Below are positions 1 through 9,071 of a stretch of 64,000 nt of DNA, in pieces. The notes beneath the pieces are model-generated. The model saw only the letters and a list, made by a program, of their open reading frames with translations. It was not told the origin of the DNA and did not search any database. The position numbers and the translations under genes were made by a program. The stretch spans positions 24,132 to 88,131 of the forward strand of contig CAJNDS010000690.1 in assembly GCA_905221605.1 (NCBI GenBank), written 5' to 3'. This DNA comes from Symbiodinium natans (Eukaryota > Sar > Dinophyceae > Suessiales > Symbiodiniaceae). Each line of letters begins with the position of its first letter. Position 1 is the stretch's first letter.

Positions 1-480
1 ATATCTTAACCCTATAGGGTTTAAAGGTTAGAGGCTTAGCGTAAATTGCCGGAATAGGTTTAAATGCCTAAATCTTAAGCCCGAAACCTTTAAACCTTAG
101 CCCAACAGGGTTTAAAGGTTAAGGGTTTAAAATTAGTTGCAGGCTTAATTAGGTTTAAATGCCTACATCTTATATCCTAAACCTTTAAAAATCTTAACCC
201 TATAGGGTTTAAAGGTTAAGGGCTTGGCTACAGGTTTAAATGGCTAGATATTAAACCCTAAGCCTCTAAACTTTAACCCTACAGGGTTTAAAGGTTAAGG
301 GTTTAAAATTAGTTGCAGGCTTAGGTTTAAACGCCTACATCTTAAACCCTAAACCTGTAAAAATCTCAACCCGATAGAATTTAAAGGTTAAGGGCTTAGC
401 TTTAATTACCGGCATAGGTTCAAATGCCTAAATCTTAAACCCTTAACCTTTAAACCTTAACCCTACAGGGTTTAAAGGTT
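1..480. repeat. Subtelomere-like satellite with a two-unit higher-order repeat
   Basis: The block GGGTTTAAAGGTTA recurs at about 17, 109, 205, 285, 376 and 468, giving a basic period of 80-96 bp. Alternate units are followed by either GGCTTAGCT-like or AAAATTAGTTGCAGG-like sequence, so the true repeat is a dimer of about 170-190 bp. Embedded CCCTA/TAGGG words look like decayed telomeric repeats. No ORF is supported. Functional meaning is not known; a subtelomeric origin is an inference. Confidence 0.75.
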
Positions 481-679
481 AAGGTTTTTTTTTTTGCAGG
501 CTTAGGTTTAAATGCCAACAGAAAGAAAAACCCTCCGTGCGTGTGTGAGAGGGTGAATTAAGGAATACAGTCAAAAATCCGGTCACCGGAAAATCACCAG
601 ACAGCATAGGTTTTATCGGTATTTGCGGTACTTTTGCAAAGATCAAGGCCCGCGGTGGGTCCATTGGGGGGGGGTGACC

Positions 680-880
680 ATATATATATATATATTATAT
701 CATATATATATATATATATTATATATATATATATCTATATACATATATATATATACATATATCTATATATATATATATATTTTTTTATTTATATATATAT
801 ATGGTGTCCTCCTCCGAGGAGGACACGAAAAAAAAATATATATATATATAGATCTGAAACATGCATATATCTAAGTTAAC
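680..880. repeat. AT dinucleotide microsatellite
   Basis: Nearly pure TA repeats with small interruptions, broken by one perfect hairpin (804-826). ORFs predicted here are low-complexity Tyr/Ile peptides and are not genes. Confidence 0.9.
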
Positions 881-962
881 GGTGTCCTCCACCAAGGAGG
901 ACACGGCCCCGAAACCTGAACTATATATAGATCAGCACAGTGTCCTTCGGCACCATCCTCTT
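820..962. repeat. Duplicated segment, copy 1
   Basis: This segment (hairpin, GATCTGAAACATGCATAT, second hairpin, GGCCCCGAAACCTGAACTA, then the GTGTCCTTCGGCACC motif) is repeated almost exactly at about 1421-1592. The copies differ mainly in TA-repeat length. Confidence 0.85.
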
Positions 963-1078
963 AGGGTTTTAGGGTTTAGGGTTTAGGGTTAACGGTTTAG
1001 GGTTTAGGGTTTGGGGTTTGGGGTTTGGGGTTTTGAGGTTTAGGGTTTAGGGTTTAGGGTTTAGGGTTTAGGGTTCCG
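961..1078 (+). repeat. Interstitial telomeric array (TTTAGGG)n, partly degenerate
   Basis: About 15 units of TTTAGGG or close variants (TTTGGGG) follow directly on the first duplicated segment. TTTAGGG is the plant-type telomere unit also reported for dinoflagellates. Here it is internal. Confidence 0.85.
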
Positions 1079-1089
1079 GGTTAACCTTA

Positions 1090-1402
1090 ATAGTTTATAA
1101 TATTATATATATATAATGTATGTATATTATTATATATATGTATATATATATGTATATATATGTATATATATGTATATATGTTTATATATACATAAATACA
1201 TATATACATATAAATACTTAAATATATAAACATAAATTATATATATATAAGTATATATATATATGTATGGTGTCCTCCTCCGAGGAGGACACCATATGTA
1301 TACATATATATATGTTAAGCTAGTATTATATATTATATATATATAATATATTATATATATATATCTATATACATATATATATATATTTAATTAAAATTAT
1401 AT
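1090..1402. repeat. AT-rich microsatellite between duplicated segments
   Basis: Runs of TA, TATG and TATAC repeats. It contains the best hairpin of the cluster (1270-1292) and no gene. Confidence 0.85.
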
Positions 1403-1420
1403 ATGGTGTCCTCCTCCGAG

Positions 1421-1431
1421 GAGGACACGAA

Positions 1432-1465
<34 letters not shown>

Positions 1466-1592
1466 TATAGGTATATAGATCTGAAACATGCATATGTCTA
1501 AGTTAACGGTGTCCTCCACCAAGGAGGACACGGCCCCGAAACCTGAACTATATATATATAGATCAGCACAGTGTCCTTCGGCACCATCCTCT
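1421..1592. repeat. Duplicated segment, copy 2
   Basis: Second copy of the segment at 820-962, with an expanded TA tract. The same order of hairpin, GATCTGAAACATGCATAT, variant hairpin and GTGTCCTTCGGCACC is kept. Confidence 0.85.
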
Positions 1593-1619
1593 TCTCAGCA
1601 AGTCCTCCTCCGAGGAGGA

Positions 1620-2150
1620 CACAATGTGTGACCTCAAATTGCTGGCATTGGATCGATTTCTACAAACATGACAGGCATATTGATATCGATGCAGCCAGGA
1701 TCGCAGTCTACACTCTAATTAAGGTGTTGTGTGCTGCACGTCATATGCACTTATCTCGTTCAGACACAGCTAGTGTTTCTCGATCTGAGCTCCAGGCAGC
1801 ACGTGCTGGCTCCGGCTGGGCAGAACCTGCAAGGCACAGTGCATGCATGCATGCCGGAGAACACAGGCTTGCACAGGGCGACACCGAAAGCCCAGCATGC
1901 ACGGACCCTGTCGATCTTTTTGCATGCAGCCATATGCATGGAAGAGCACCATGGATCCCGGGCGAGCCACACGATCGAGCTGTGAAGTGGCTAAAATGCT
2001 GGGATCGATCTATATACACGGGCCGAGCAGCAAGGGGTCGGTCGAAATGCTTATGCAGAATCAACTTCTGTCTTTGTACACATATATATATGTATATCTC
2101 TCGATTAATTCTATATATCTATAGATCGATCTACATGCACTCAAAAACCA
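1620..2150. other. No supported gene; rich in 6-8 bp palindromes
   Basis: The stretch is unusually rich in GCATGC, TGCATGCA and GATCGATC words. Overlapping ORFs exist on both strands in several frames, and none has recognisable protein features. I see no gene. Confidence 0.5.
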
Positions 2151-2157
2151 TACAGAT

Positions 2158-2556
2158 TTACCATGCCGACCCCTGTGCTTCGGCTTCGAGGCGCCTGTCC
2201 CTGTCGGCTGCATTCGGAGCTTCTGACCCCACCCAGCGACCTGTGGACTTCAGCTGTGCAATCTGCTCTTTGAGCCACAAGACCCTCGCTCGGCCTTTGT
2301 TCTTCTTGCGACTCTTGCGAGTGATCTTGCACGACACCTCCTGGATCTCGTCGTCGTCCACATGATCACCGGCCTTGTCCGGGGCATCGGTCTCCTTCTC
2401 GAGATCCTTCTGGGCCTCCTCCTCGACCACCGGGGCCTCCTTCTCATTCTCGCCCTCCTTCTCGCCCTCCTTGTCGCCCTCCGGGGCCTTGTCCGGGGCA
2501 GGGCCAGCACCCAGGTCCTCGGTGACTTGCTCTGCAGCAGGCACCTCGAGGATCAA
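2158..2556 (-). CDS. Hypothetical acidic/basic protein or exon, 132 aa
   Basis: The product is not recognised. The N-terminal half is extremely acidic (Glu/Asp-rich with KEGEKEGENEKE-like runs). The C-terminal half is basic (KITRKSRKKNKGRAR around residues 80-95), followed by an amphipathic WLKEQIAQLK segment. The codon-sensible frame is on the minus strand, and an ORF of similar style (2562-3209) lies just upstream on the same strand. The short gap containing degraded TTTAGGG words (2575-2600) could be an intron. The start codon is uncertain. It may be the last exon of a gene shared with its neighbour. Confidence 0.4.
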   Translation of the reverse strand: MILEVPAAEQVTEDLGAGPAPDKAPEGDKEGEKEGENEKEAPVVEEEAQKDLEKETDAPDKAGDHVDDDEIQEVSCKITRKSRKKNKGRARVLWLKEQIAQLKSTGRWVGSEAPNAADRDRRLEAEAQGSAW

Positions 2557-2561
2557 CTGCT

Positions 2562-3209
2562 CTAACTTAGGGCTGGTGTATAGGGTTTAGGGTCGATCCT
2601 ATAAAAAAAACTTAAGCGATATAATATTGGGTTTAAAGTTATATAACTGGGTTTGGATTTAGGGTTCCCTTTCTTTATGCATTCGATCCCATGGCAGGCC
2701 TCCTTGCCGGGATCCGAGATCGGCACCACACTTGCCTCGCTTGCTCGAGATCGGGGCCGCTTCTTGGGCCAAGCAACCAGAAGGGACTCGGATGCCCTCT
2801 TGCTCACCTTGACCGGCCCTGCCACCCCGGCCGCCTCGTCGGAGTCGCTCGCCTCCTCCTCAGAGGAGGAGGACTCGAGCTCTTGCTTGATTTTGGTGAT
2901 CTCTTTCTCCAGGAGCTTCTCCTGGACGACCGCGGCTGTGGTGCTCTTGGTCCAGTCGGACCAGCTCCAGTCTCGCTTGGGGCGATCGCCGCCCTGCTTG
3001 CCCCTGTGCCAGGGGCCTTCTTTGGGCCTCTCCAACCGCATATAATAATGCGAACAACAGGTATTGACGCAGCCTGTTTTGCGAATGTATGTGTCGTAAT
3101 GGCAGTAGTTGCATTCCCGAAGGTCTGTAATGCAAGGTCTGGAGGATCCCCATGCCAATTCGGAGATGTTTGCCATGACACCACCTGGGCCGGGCTGCAG
3201 AAGGTTCAC
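2562..3209 (-). CDS. Hypothetical Cys-rich, Ser/Glu-rich protein or exon, up to 215 aa
   Basis: The function is not recognised. Residues about 25-60 hold a Cys/His/Tyr cluster (CNYCHYDTYIRKTGC, then CC-SHYY) that could bind zinc. A Trp-rich stretch WSWSDW follows near residue 80, then a short coiled-coil-like VVQEKLLEKEITKIKQELE, then an acidic Ser/Glu/Asp tract and a basic KKRPRSR segment that looks like a nuclear localisation signal. The last ~40 codons run into sequence resembling decayed telomeric repeats, so the true 3' end of coding is probably earlier, near 2660. It was probably spliced to 2158-2556. Confidence 0.4.
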   Translation of the reverse strand: MNLLQPGPGGVMANISELAWGSSRPCITDLRECNYCHYDTYIRKTGCVNTCCSHYYMRLERPKEGPWHRGKQGGDRPKRDWSWSDWTKSTTAAVVQEKLLEKEITKIKQELESSSSEEEASDSDEAAGVAGPVKVSKRASESLLVAWPKKRPRSRASEASVVPISDPGKEACHGIECIKKGNPKSKPSYITLNPILYRLSFFYRIDPKPYTPALS

Positions 3210-4080
3210 TTAGGATATCGCTCGATCTCGAGCACGAAAAGAGCTTTAAGCTGGCTGTGCATGCCAAGTGCTGCAAGGCTTCGCATCTATAGCGGGCACT
3301 GCATGCAAGCACATGCTCTGCAGACCTGACGATCTATGCATGCATGCAGGATCGACTTGTGCATTGCTGCCTCCTGCAAGGAGGCCCTCCTTCCCAGGAG
3401 GCTGCATGCGTGCACGGACCGCTCGCCTGCCGTGCATGCATGCAGAGAATCGCAATTTATAAGGCCCGGGCTGCATGCAGCAAAAGGTCGACTTTCTGGA
3501 AACTCTCGATCGTACTCTCTAATAGCAAACAAGTAAGATCGATGCATGCAACGGCCTCCATTCCATGGCTGCACATGCACTGTCGGCATGCAGGGTGCAT
3601 ATAGGGTGTCGACCTGCAGGGTTGCTGTTCAAAAGGGTTTAGGCCGGGCTTCGGGCCCGGTTTAGGCGCTAGGATTAAAATTTGGGGTATATGGTTTAGG
3701 GCCAGGGCTAATTTAAGTTTAGGGTTTAGGGTTTAGGGTTTAGGGTTTAGGGTTTAGGGGAAAATATTTATACAGCATATATATATATATATATATGTTT
3801 GGGTCGTTAGATACACATGCCTCGATCCATGCAACCATGTTTGAGCAATGCACTCATGTCATGCAGCACAGCATGCATACAAGGTTGCTGCATGTAGTGT
3901 TCTGCAGAAAAAACTCAAATGCAATTCGCCCGTGACAACAAACTTGTTTCGCACGATCCAGCATGATGTGCACACGTGAAAATCAAAGTTTTTCAATTTG
4001 AGTGAAACTCGAACACAGGCTATACAATTTACCGGCGATGCACCTCGATCTGGCACCATGCACGAACAAGATTCTATATA
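3210..4080. other. No gene seen; palindrome-rich sequence and a small telomeric array
   Basis: 3250-3610 is dominated by TGCATGCA/GCATGC words like 1620-2100. 3610-3715 is degenerate TTTAGG-like sequence. 3718-3760 is a clean (TTTAGGG)6 array, followed by a short TA microsatellite (3777-3796). Nothing in this stretch is supported as coding. Confidence 0.5.
3718..3760 (+). repeat. Interstitial telomeric array (TTTAGGG)6
   Basis: Six uninterrupted TTTAGGG units, with degenerate copies leading in from about 3610. Confidence 0.9.
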
Positions 4081-4087
4081 CCAAAAT

Positions 4088-5533
4088 TCATCCTGCAGAC
4101 AAAGCTTTCTGAAGAGCAGCCTTGCAGTCTGCCTCCAACAGCTTCTGCTCCATCAGCTGCTTGCAAATCGGCTCAGCCTTCTTGTAGCTCGTGTCTTTGT
4201 CGAAAGATGACTTGGCCACACACAGCTGTCGTCTCCGGATGTCCTTCCGGCCTCGCCAATACTTGCAGATGGCAATCTCGTTCTTCGGAGCCTTGTAGTA
4301 CATGGCAGCATAGCGATGCACTTTGCCCGACCCTTGCTCCGGCTCCGGCACCTCCTGCTCCGGCACCTGCTGCTCACGATCCTGTTGCACGAGCTCACCC
4401 CCTGGATGTGCTTCCGCTTGCTGCTGCTCATCTGCATCGTCACGATGGTTGTCCTCGTCCTCCTCCTCTACAGGAGGCGGCAAGCTGACAGGAGCTGCAG
4501 CCGGCCTTTTCTTCGAAGGCTGCTTAGCAGCAGCAGCCTTGCTGGCAGCCTTCTTAGCTGCAGCGGGCTTCCTCAGGACAGGTTCACCCTGCCTCTTAAG
4601 TTTCCAATCCATGGATTTCTTCCAGAGGAGAATAGGCACTTCTGTTTTCTCGGGCTTGTTCGTCCCATAAGCTGCATACATGAAACCGTCGGTGCCTTCT
4701 GTCATGTCGGCTTCGTAGAGCCTACCTTTTTCGGTCCTCACCATGCAAGCCCTGTTCGCATCGTAGGCCCCGAGGCTCGGCTTGCCTGAAAGCTTTCGAG
4801 GCTGAGGGGCAGAAGCTTTCGCCTTGCTCTTGGCACTGCTGCTGCGCACCTCCTCCGAGGAGGAAATCTCCATTGCAGCTGGTGCATTTGGCGATTCGTC
4901 ATCTGAAACACCAACTGGCGGGACAAGAGCATTTGCCTTGGCCGGCACTGCTGGCAAGCCATAGGAGGCTGCCAAGGCACCGAGCTCGCTCTCAAGACAA
5001 GCACCTCCAGAGGAGCTGGCTGTTGATCCAGTGGACAGGCGGGAGCCAGAGCCTGAGGCACTCTCCTTTTGCTTCTTCAAAAACGTCCCTTGCTCAAGAG
5101 ACCTCCTGGGCCCGGCCAGCACCATGACCAACCTTCTCAAAGCATCCGGCTTGAGCTTCTTACCATTCAGTACCTGGCCCTTTTTGTCCCACACCAACTT
5201 GCAAGCACTTGCCACCACTTGACTGAACGAGATGGCCACTGCTTGATCCAGGCCTTGAAAGCATGCATTGCAACCTTCCTGAACCAATCCAGCAGTGACT
5301 CTCGGTGTGGCCAGCAAAAGTTCCTTGATGAGAAACTCATGGACTTCCAAAAACTGAAGCCCTGTGCTGGGGAACTCCCCTGCTTTGGGTCCCTCAGTAC
5401 CAAAAGCTGCCTGTAGCAACGGGGCTATGTCTTTGCCACTGGCCGTGTTCTTTCTTCGGTCCCCCGACATTATTTTAGGCGGAGCGACGAGATCAAACCG
5501 ATCAAGAGCTGTAGCCCATCGTGGCACATGCAT
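4088..5533 (-). CDS. Hypothetical intronless protein, 481 aa (460 from the likelier start)
   Basis: This is a long uninterrupted ORF of unknown function. A more natural start is the second Met at 5470 (MSGDRRKNTASGKD), giving 460 residues. The N-terminal ~135 residues look like a folded alpha-helical domain. They are followed by a Ser/Gly/Ala-rich linker, a basic Ala/Lys/Pro-rich stretch (RKPAAAKKAASKAAAAKQ, histone H1-like), an acidic Glu/Asp/Gln-rich tract, and a well-conserved-looking Lys/Arg C-terminus (KYWRGRKDIRRRQLC) of about 75 residues. The nuclear-type basic tracts suggest a nucleic-acid or chromatin protein, but that is inference. Lack of introns, unlike the plus-strand host genes, suggests a retroposed gene or an element-borne ORF. 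An AT-rich island lies immediately upstream. Confidence 0.6.
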   Translation of the reverse strand: MHVPRWATALDRFDLVAPPKIMSGDRRKNTASGKDIAPLLQAAFGTEGPKAGEFPSTGLQFLEVHEFLIKELLLATPRVTAGLVQEGCNACFQGLDQAVAISFSQVVASACKLVWDKKGQVLNGKKLKPDALRRLVMVLAGPRRSLEQGTFLKKQKESASGSGSRLSTGSTASSSGGACLESELGALAASYGLPAVPAKANALVPPVGVSDDESPNAPAAMEISSSEEVRSSSAKSKAKASAPQPRKLSGKPSLGAYDANRACMVRTEKGRLYEADMTEGTDGFMYAAYGTNKPEKTEVPILLWKKSMDWKLKRQGEPVLRKPAAAKKAASKAAAAKQPSKKRPAAAPVSLPPPVEEEDEDNHRDDADEQQQAEAHPGGELVQQDREQQVPEQEVPEPEQGSGKVHRYAAMYYKAPKNEIAICKYWRGRKDIRRRQLCVAKSSFDKDTSYKKAEPICKQLMEQKLLEADCKAALQKALSAG

Positions 5534-5562
5534 CGTCGATCACACAAAATTTATGTGAAAAA

Positions 5563-5800
5563 ATTACTGCTTAACACTAAATAGATGGTAATTTTCTGGT
5601 TGTTTTTGTCTTTGCTAAATTTAAGATGTAATCCTTATTTAGCAAGAAAAACCTCTTAATTAAGGAGTAAAACCTTCTAAATAGTCAATAATGCGTTTAT
5701 TCTTCCTTATTTAAAAAATTCTTGTCTAATTAGCTTAGAAAAACGTCTATTTAAGGCAGACAAAAAAATTTAAGCAAGACAACCTTATTTAAGCAAGAAT
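5563..5800. other. AT-rich island between an intronless gene and a truncated retroelement
   Basis: The stretch is sharply AT-rich within GC-rich surroundings. On the minus strand it carries recurring TTAAATAAGG-like words preceded by TGCT or TGCC. Its right edge is where the gag-pro remnant stops reading as protein (about 5790), and its left edge is just upstream of the 481-aa ORF. It could be the promoter of that ORF or a small AT-rich insertion. Confidence 0.5.
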
Positions 5801-6265
5801 GGAAGCTCTGGGTGAATCCCAAGCCCATCCTTCCGGCGCAGTCCAGCGCTCTGCCGCCAAGGATAAGTCCGTGCCAATCGGACGTGCCTCTGGCTGCGAT
5901 TTTACACCGCACAAAAATCTCGGTGTTGGGGCGACAATCGTCCGCCGTCTTGCCTTCCAGCAGCGTGACGCGCAAGACTGCTGCCCCTTTCAAAGGAACT
6001 GGGGCCCCCGATGCGATTCCATGCACATATTCGGGGTGGACCCACTTCTCAAGTCTCACGACCGGAAAGCCAGGATCCTCAGTGCCGATCCCAAGCTCTG
6101 CAGCCCGGTTCATCATGCCTACCACGAGTTCCTCAGTCACGTGGTTTGCGCCGGCGCAACCGTCAAGCATGCACTCGACTTTGCGGTCGAGGACCTGGAC
6201 CACCGTTCTGTACTGGTAGCCTCCTGGCTCGTTGTCCGCCAGGTTATACCAGTCCTTCGGTAGAT
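5751..6265 (-). pseudogene. Retroelement aspartic protease segment, truncated, out of frame with gag
   Basis: The open frame carries the motif VECMLDGCAGANHVTEELV, a variant of the retropepsin D-S/T-G active-site loop (here Asp-Gly-Cys-Ala-Gly). A second hydrophobic ILGGRALDCAGRMGLGF segment is typical of the C-terminal half of such proteases. The frame is continuous upstream to about 6340 without a good start codon. The natural joint with gag is around 6265-6285, requiring a -1 shift relative to the 849-aa ORF. The coding sense ends at the AT-rich island near 5790, so integrase, RT and RNase H are missing. This is a dead 5' piece of a retroelement. Confidence 0.65.
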
Positions 6266-8686
6266 CGCGTGCTGCTGCACCGCGGCGTGTCCTGCGGCTC
6301 CTAGGACGCCTGCCTGGACGCCTGAGCTGCCTATCTGGACACTGAACGCGGCGAAGGGGTTAGACATGGAAGCACCGGAGGGCGGGGCCCAGTTGGCAGG
6401 CAAGGCCGGCGTCCCTCCTGAGGTCGTCAGGTTGTGGACCATGTCGCAGCTGGCTCCTTTCTTGCACGACCCATTCTTGGAGAAAAAGGGGCAAACAGTG
6501 CCTGGTGGCTTTGCCGCGCCTTTGGCCGCAGCCTTAGGCTTTGCGTTGGCTTTTGCTTTGCCACCTCCCTTCCCTTTGCCTTTACCTTTCGCAGTGGCAA
6601 AGGTTTGGTCACCCTTCTTGGCCGCGAGAGCTTTTCTGCGAAGCTCCTTGTCGTGGCTGTACGGGCAGGCATCCCCTTTCGGGCAATTCCCATGATCGCG
6701 AAAGTGGAAGCAGATCTTCTTGTCCGCTCCTTTGCCAGCTCCCTTCGACGTAGCAGCATACGTCTGGTCCGCGCCAGCTTTGGCCGCGGCAGCTGCTCCT
6801 TTCGCAGCAGCCTTCGCAGCGGCCTTGAGACTCTTAATCTCCTTCTGAGCCTCAGCCAGCGCGACCGCCGGGTCCGCGCTCTGCGAACCGGTGGCCGTGT
6901 ACACAGAGTGGGAAACAGCCCTGTGCGCTGCTTCTCTCTGCTCGTACTCCAGAACGACTTTGTGGCTCTCCTCCCAAGTCTGCGGTCCTCGCAACCCGTC
7001 ATCCTTGGGGTCGCCAGGCCACAACCTTTTGTCGTTCCGGATCTCCTTTTGGAGATAAGGGGGCATCTTGCGGAGGTATGAGAGATACAACTCTCGAGGG
7101 GTCTTCCCGAGACCTACTGCCTCAAGGTCCGCGATCGAGGCCTCAAACAAAGGCTCGAATTGGTGGCCTGTGAGCTTACCCTTAGCGAGAGAGGCGTGCT
7201 CACCATCCACGCGGACTTCTCTTTCCTCCCGCGATTCCCCGAACATCAAGTGTTTGTTCTTGATGCGGTCATACACCGCCTGTGGATCTGAGAGAACCTC
7301 TCCCGATTTCCACGCTGCGCGGTACGCGTTCGTGTACGTCTTCATGCGCGAGCCGCGGCAGCGCCCGCGTAGCGCTAACAGCTTTTCGCGCGCACTCATA
7401 CCGCGACAGTTGTTGGCCAGCGCGCAGACGTCCTCGAACTCCTCGTAGAACAGGACAACGTCTCGCGCGTCCGACTTGTCGTCGGTCAGCGTCGGCCACG
7501 TGAGGTCAGTTTTGACCGTAGTTATGGAGCTTTGCCCGCCCCTCTGCGCTAACGCTTCTTTCAGCGCCTCAGTTTGGGCGGCGAGTGCGGCGGCGAGATC
7601 GCCCGCCGGGTGTTGGGACCCGGTCTGCGAACCTCCGCCGTCTGAACCTCGCTTCAGGGCTTCTATCTCCATCTCTAGCGCAGCAAGCTTCGCGCGCAAA
7701 GGGGAATCGCCGTCCGTCGCGCCCAGGACACGGGCCGCGGAAGGACCACCTGCAACCTCAGCAGTGTGCAAACCTCCACGGTCCAATCCTACCCCCAACC
7801 CACTTGCAGTCGCAGGCTGTGGGAGCCCTGGGGAACGCGGCCCCACGGCTTCAACTGGCACATCGGACGGGGAGCTCCAAACCTTCTCTTGGCTCGAGCT
7901 TTCTTTTCCCCCTAACGCGAGGATAAGCTCCCCGATGCATTGGATTTCGCGCTGAATCTCCTCTGCGTCTTCGGGGTCCTCGCCACCGCGCAAAGCCGCG
8001 ACCGAGAACCTGGTCCGCAGCCGACGGACCATCTTCGTAGGATGCCAGTCCCCGCCTATCTTGGAGAACTCATCCGCAAGGAGGGTGGCTTTGGTGCTTA
8101 AGGCGTCAAGGTCACGGGAGCTCACCGTGACTCCATGCGCTTTCAGCGCGAGGACAATCCGCGAAACGCGCGTCAAGTAGTCCGCGACCGGTTCTTGGTC
8201 TGGACGGAAAATCGCGCGCAGCTCCGCCTGCAAGCCCTCTGCGGTGCCTGGCACTGAACCTGCTGTCGACGGCGGACCGGACGGTCCCGCCGGGCGGGAC
8301 CCTGGTGCCGTAGCAGGGACATAGGCAGCACCGGTAGGGACCATGGCCAGCTCCCTAGCCGCGGCGCTGACGTCCACCCGCGGCGGACTGTCGCCTCCAG
8401 CGCCCGAGGCCTCAGGGACTAGCTCGGAGTCCTCTTCTTCTTCCTCTTCATCCTCGTCCTCCTCTTCGGCGTCATGGAGGAACTTCATGACTTTCCGCCA
8501 GAGAGCCGCCTCTTGCTCTGGCGTAGTGCTGACCCCATCCCGCTTGGACAATGGACGGCTGCCAGTCTCCCTACGCCACTTAAGCCAAGCGACGTAGCTC
8601 ATCCGCTCGGGATAGGGAACGTCTCCACCCTCGATAGCTTCGAGGAGGGTGACGCCCTCAGCCTGACCTGCAACCTCTGCGGACAT
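6137..8686 (-). CDS. Gag-like polyprotein with two CCCH zinc fingers (retroelement remnant), 849 aa
   Basis: The N-terminal half contains an acidic Glu/Asp run (about residues 74-85) and Pro/Gly-rich linkers. The middle (about 395-590) is a helical capsid-like region with a capsid-style sequence around DLTWPTLTDDKSDARDVV and LRKMPPYLQKEIRN. A Lys/Ala-rich helix follows. Two CCCH fingers of spacing C-x8-C-x5-C-x3-H start at residues 659 and 732, separated by a Gly/Lys/Ala linker; they presumably bind RNA as zinc knuckles do in other Gags. The last ~50 residues are a frameshifted reading of the protease leader, so the original Gag probably continued into the protease. No LTRs were found around it. 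It lies antisense to the host genes. Confidence 0.7.
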   Translation of the reverse strand: MSAEVAGQAEGVTLLEAIEGGDVPYPERMSYVAWLKWRRETGSRPLSKRDGVSTTPEQEAALWRKVMKFLHDAEEEDEDEEEEEEDSELVPEASGAGGDSPPRVDVSAAARELAMVPTGAAYVPATAPGSRPAGPSGPPSTAGSVPGTAEGLQAELRAIFRPDQEPVADYLTRVSRIVLALKAHGVTVSSRDLDALSTKATLLADEFSKIGGDWHPTKMVRRLRTRFSVAALRGGEDPEDAEEIQREIQCIGELILALGGKESSSQEKVWSSPSDVPVEAVGPRSPGLPQPATASGLGVGLDRGGLHTAEVAGGPSAARVLGATDGDSPLRAKLAALEMEIEALKRGSDGGGSQTGSQHPAGDLAAALAAQTEALKEALAQRGGQSSITTVKTDLTWPTLTDDKSDARDVVLFYEEFEDVCALANNCRGMSAREKLLALRGRCRGSRMKTYTNAYRAAWKSGEVLSDPQAVYDRIKNKHLMFGESREEREVRVDGEHASLAKGKLTGHQFEPLFEASIADLEAVGLGKTPRELYLSYLRKMPPYLQKEIRNDKRLWPGDPKDDGLRGPQTWEESHKVVLEYEQREAAHRAVSHSVYTATGSQSADPAVALAEAQKEIKSLKAAAKAAAKGAAAAAKAGADQTYAATSKGAGKGADKKICFHFRDHGNCPKGDACPYSHDKELRRKALAAKKGDQTFATAKGKGKGKGGGKAKANAKPKAAAKGAAKPPGTVCPFFSKNGSCKKGASCDMVHNLTTSGGTPALPANWAPPSGASMSNPFAAFSVQIGSSGVQAGVLGAAGHAAVQQHAIYRRTGITWRTTSQEATSTERWSRSSTAKSSACLTVAPAQTT

Positions 8687-8708
8687 TGCCGCAACACAAG
8701 GCGAAAAG

Positions 8709-8790
8709 CCGCGCCTTGGTTAGCAGGCCGCAGGCGTGGCACGCGAAGCGCCGCGCCTTGGTTAACAGGCCGCAAGCGTGGCACACAGTC
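8709..8790. repeat. Two-copy 42-bp tandem repeat in the gag leader
   Basis: CCGCGCCTTGGTTAGCAGG and its near-copy start at 8709 and 8751 and continue with CCGCAGGCGTGGCAC. They lie directly upstream of the gag start on the minus strand, in what would be the RNA leader. Confidence 0.8.
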
Positions 8791-9071
8791 CACGCGTCCA
8801 GGTCACGGACCGCGACAGACAAGCAAAGCAATGCTTGCCCACTCGGGCCGTAGGCACAAGAGCTGTACGTTTCCCAGAACAGCCCCCAATTGTGAAGTCG
8901 ACCAGCACTGGACTTGCACTAAGCCAATGCAATCACAGCCCGGTCACGCTGTTTTACGACTTCGTGAGTCCAAGCACTTGTGCAGCTACGCCTGAGTGCG
9001 TCCGGTCGGACCGCACAGCAACCTAGGAGCTACTGTACGACTCTACCGTGCTCAAAGGCACAAGCTCGGTA

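Larger units (their letters stand above)
804..1620. repeat. Cluster of six near-identical perfect hairpins
   Basis: Four copies of an inverted repeat with arms GTGTCCTCCTC and GAGGAGGACAC around a single C lie at 804-826, 1270-1292, 1406-1428 and, slightly shortened, 1602-1620. Two variants with an ACCA centre (GTGTCCTCC ... GGAGGACAC) lie at 882-904 and 1509-1531. At 1270 the arms extend to about 15 bp. The hairpins sit in TA microsatellite and none is inside a recognised gene. They could be extruded cruciforms, RNA stem-loops, or ends of a small mobile repeat; the sequence does not decide. Confidence 0.85.
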
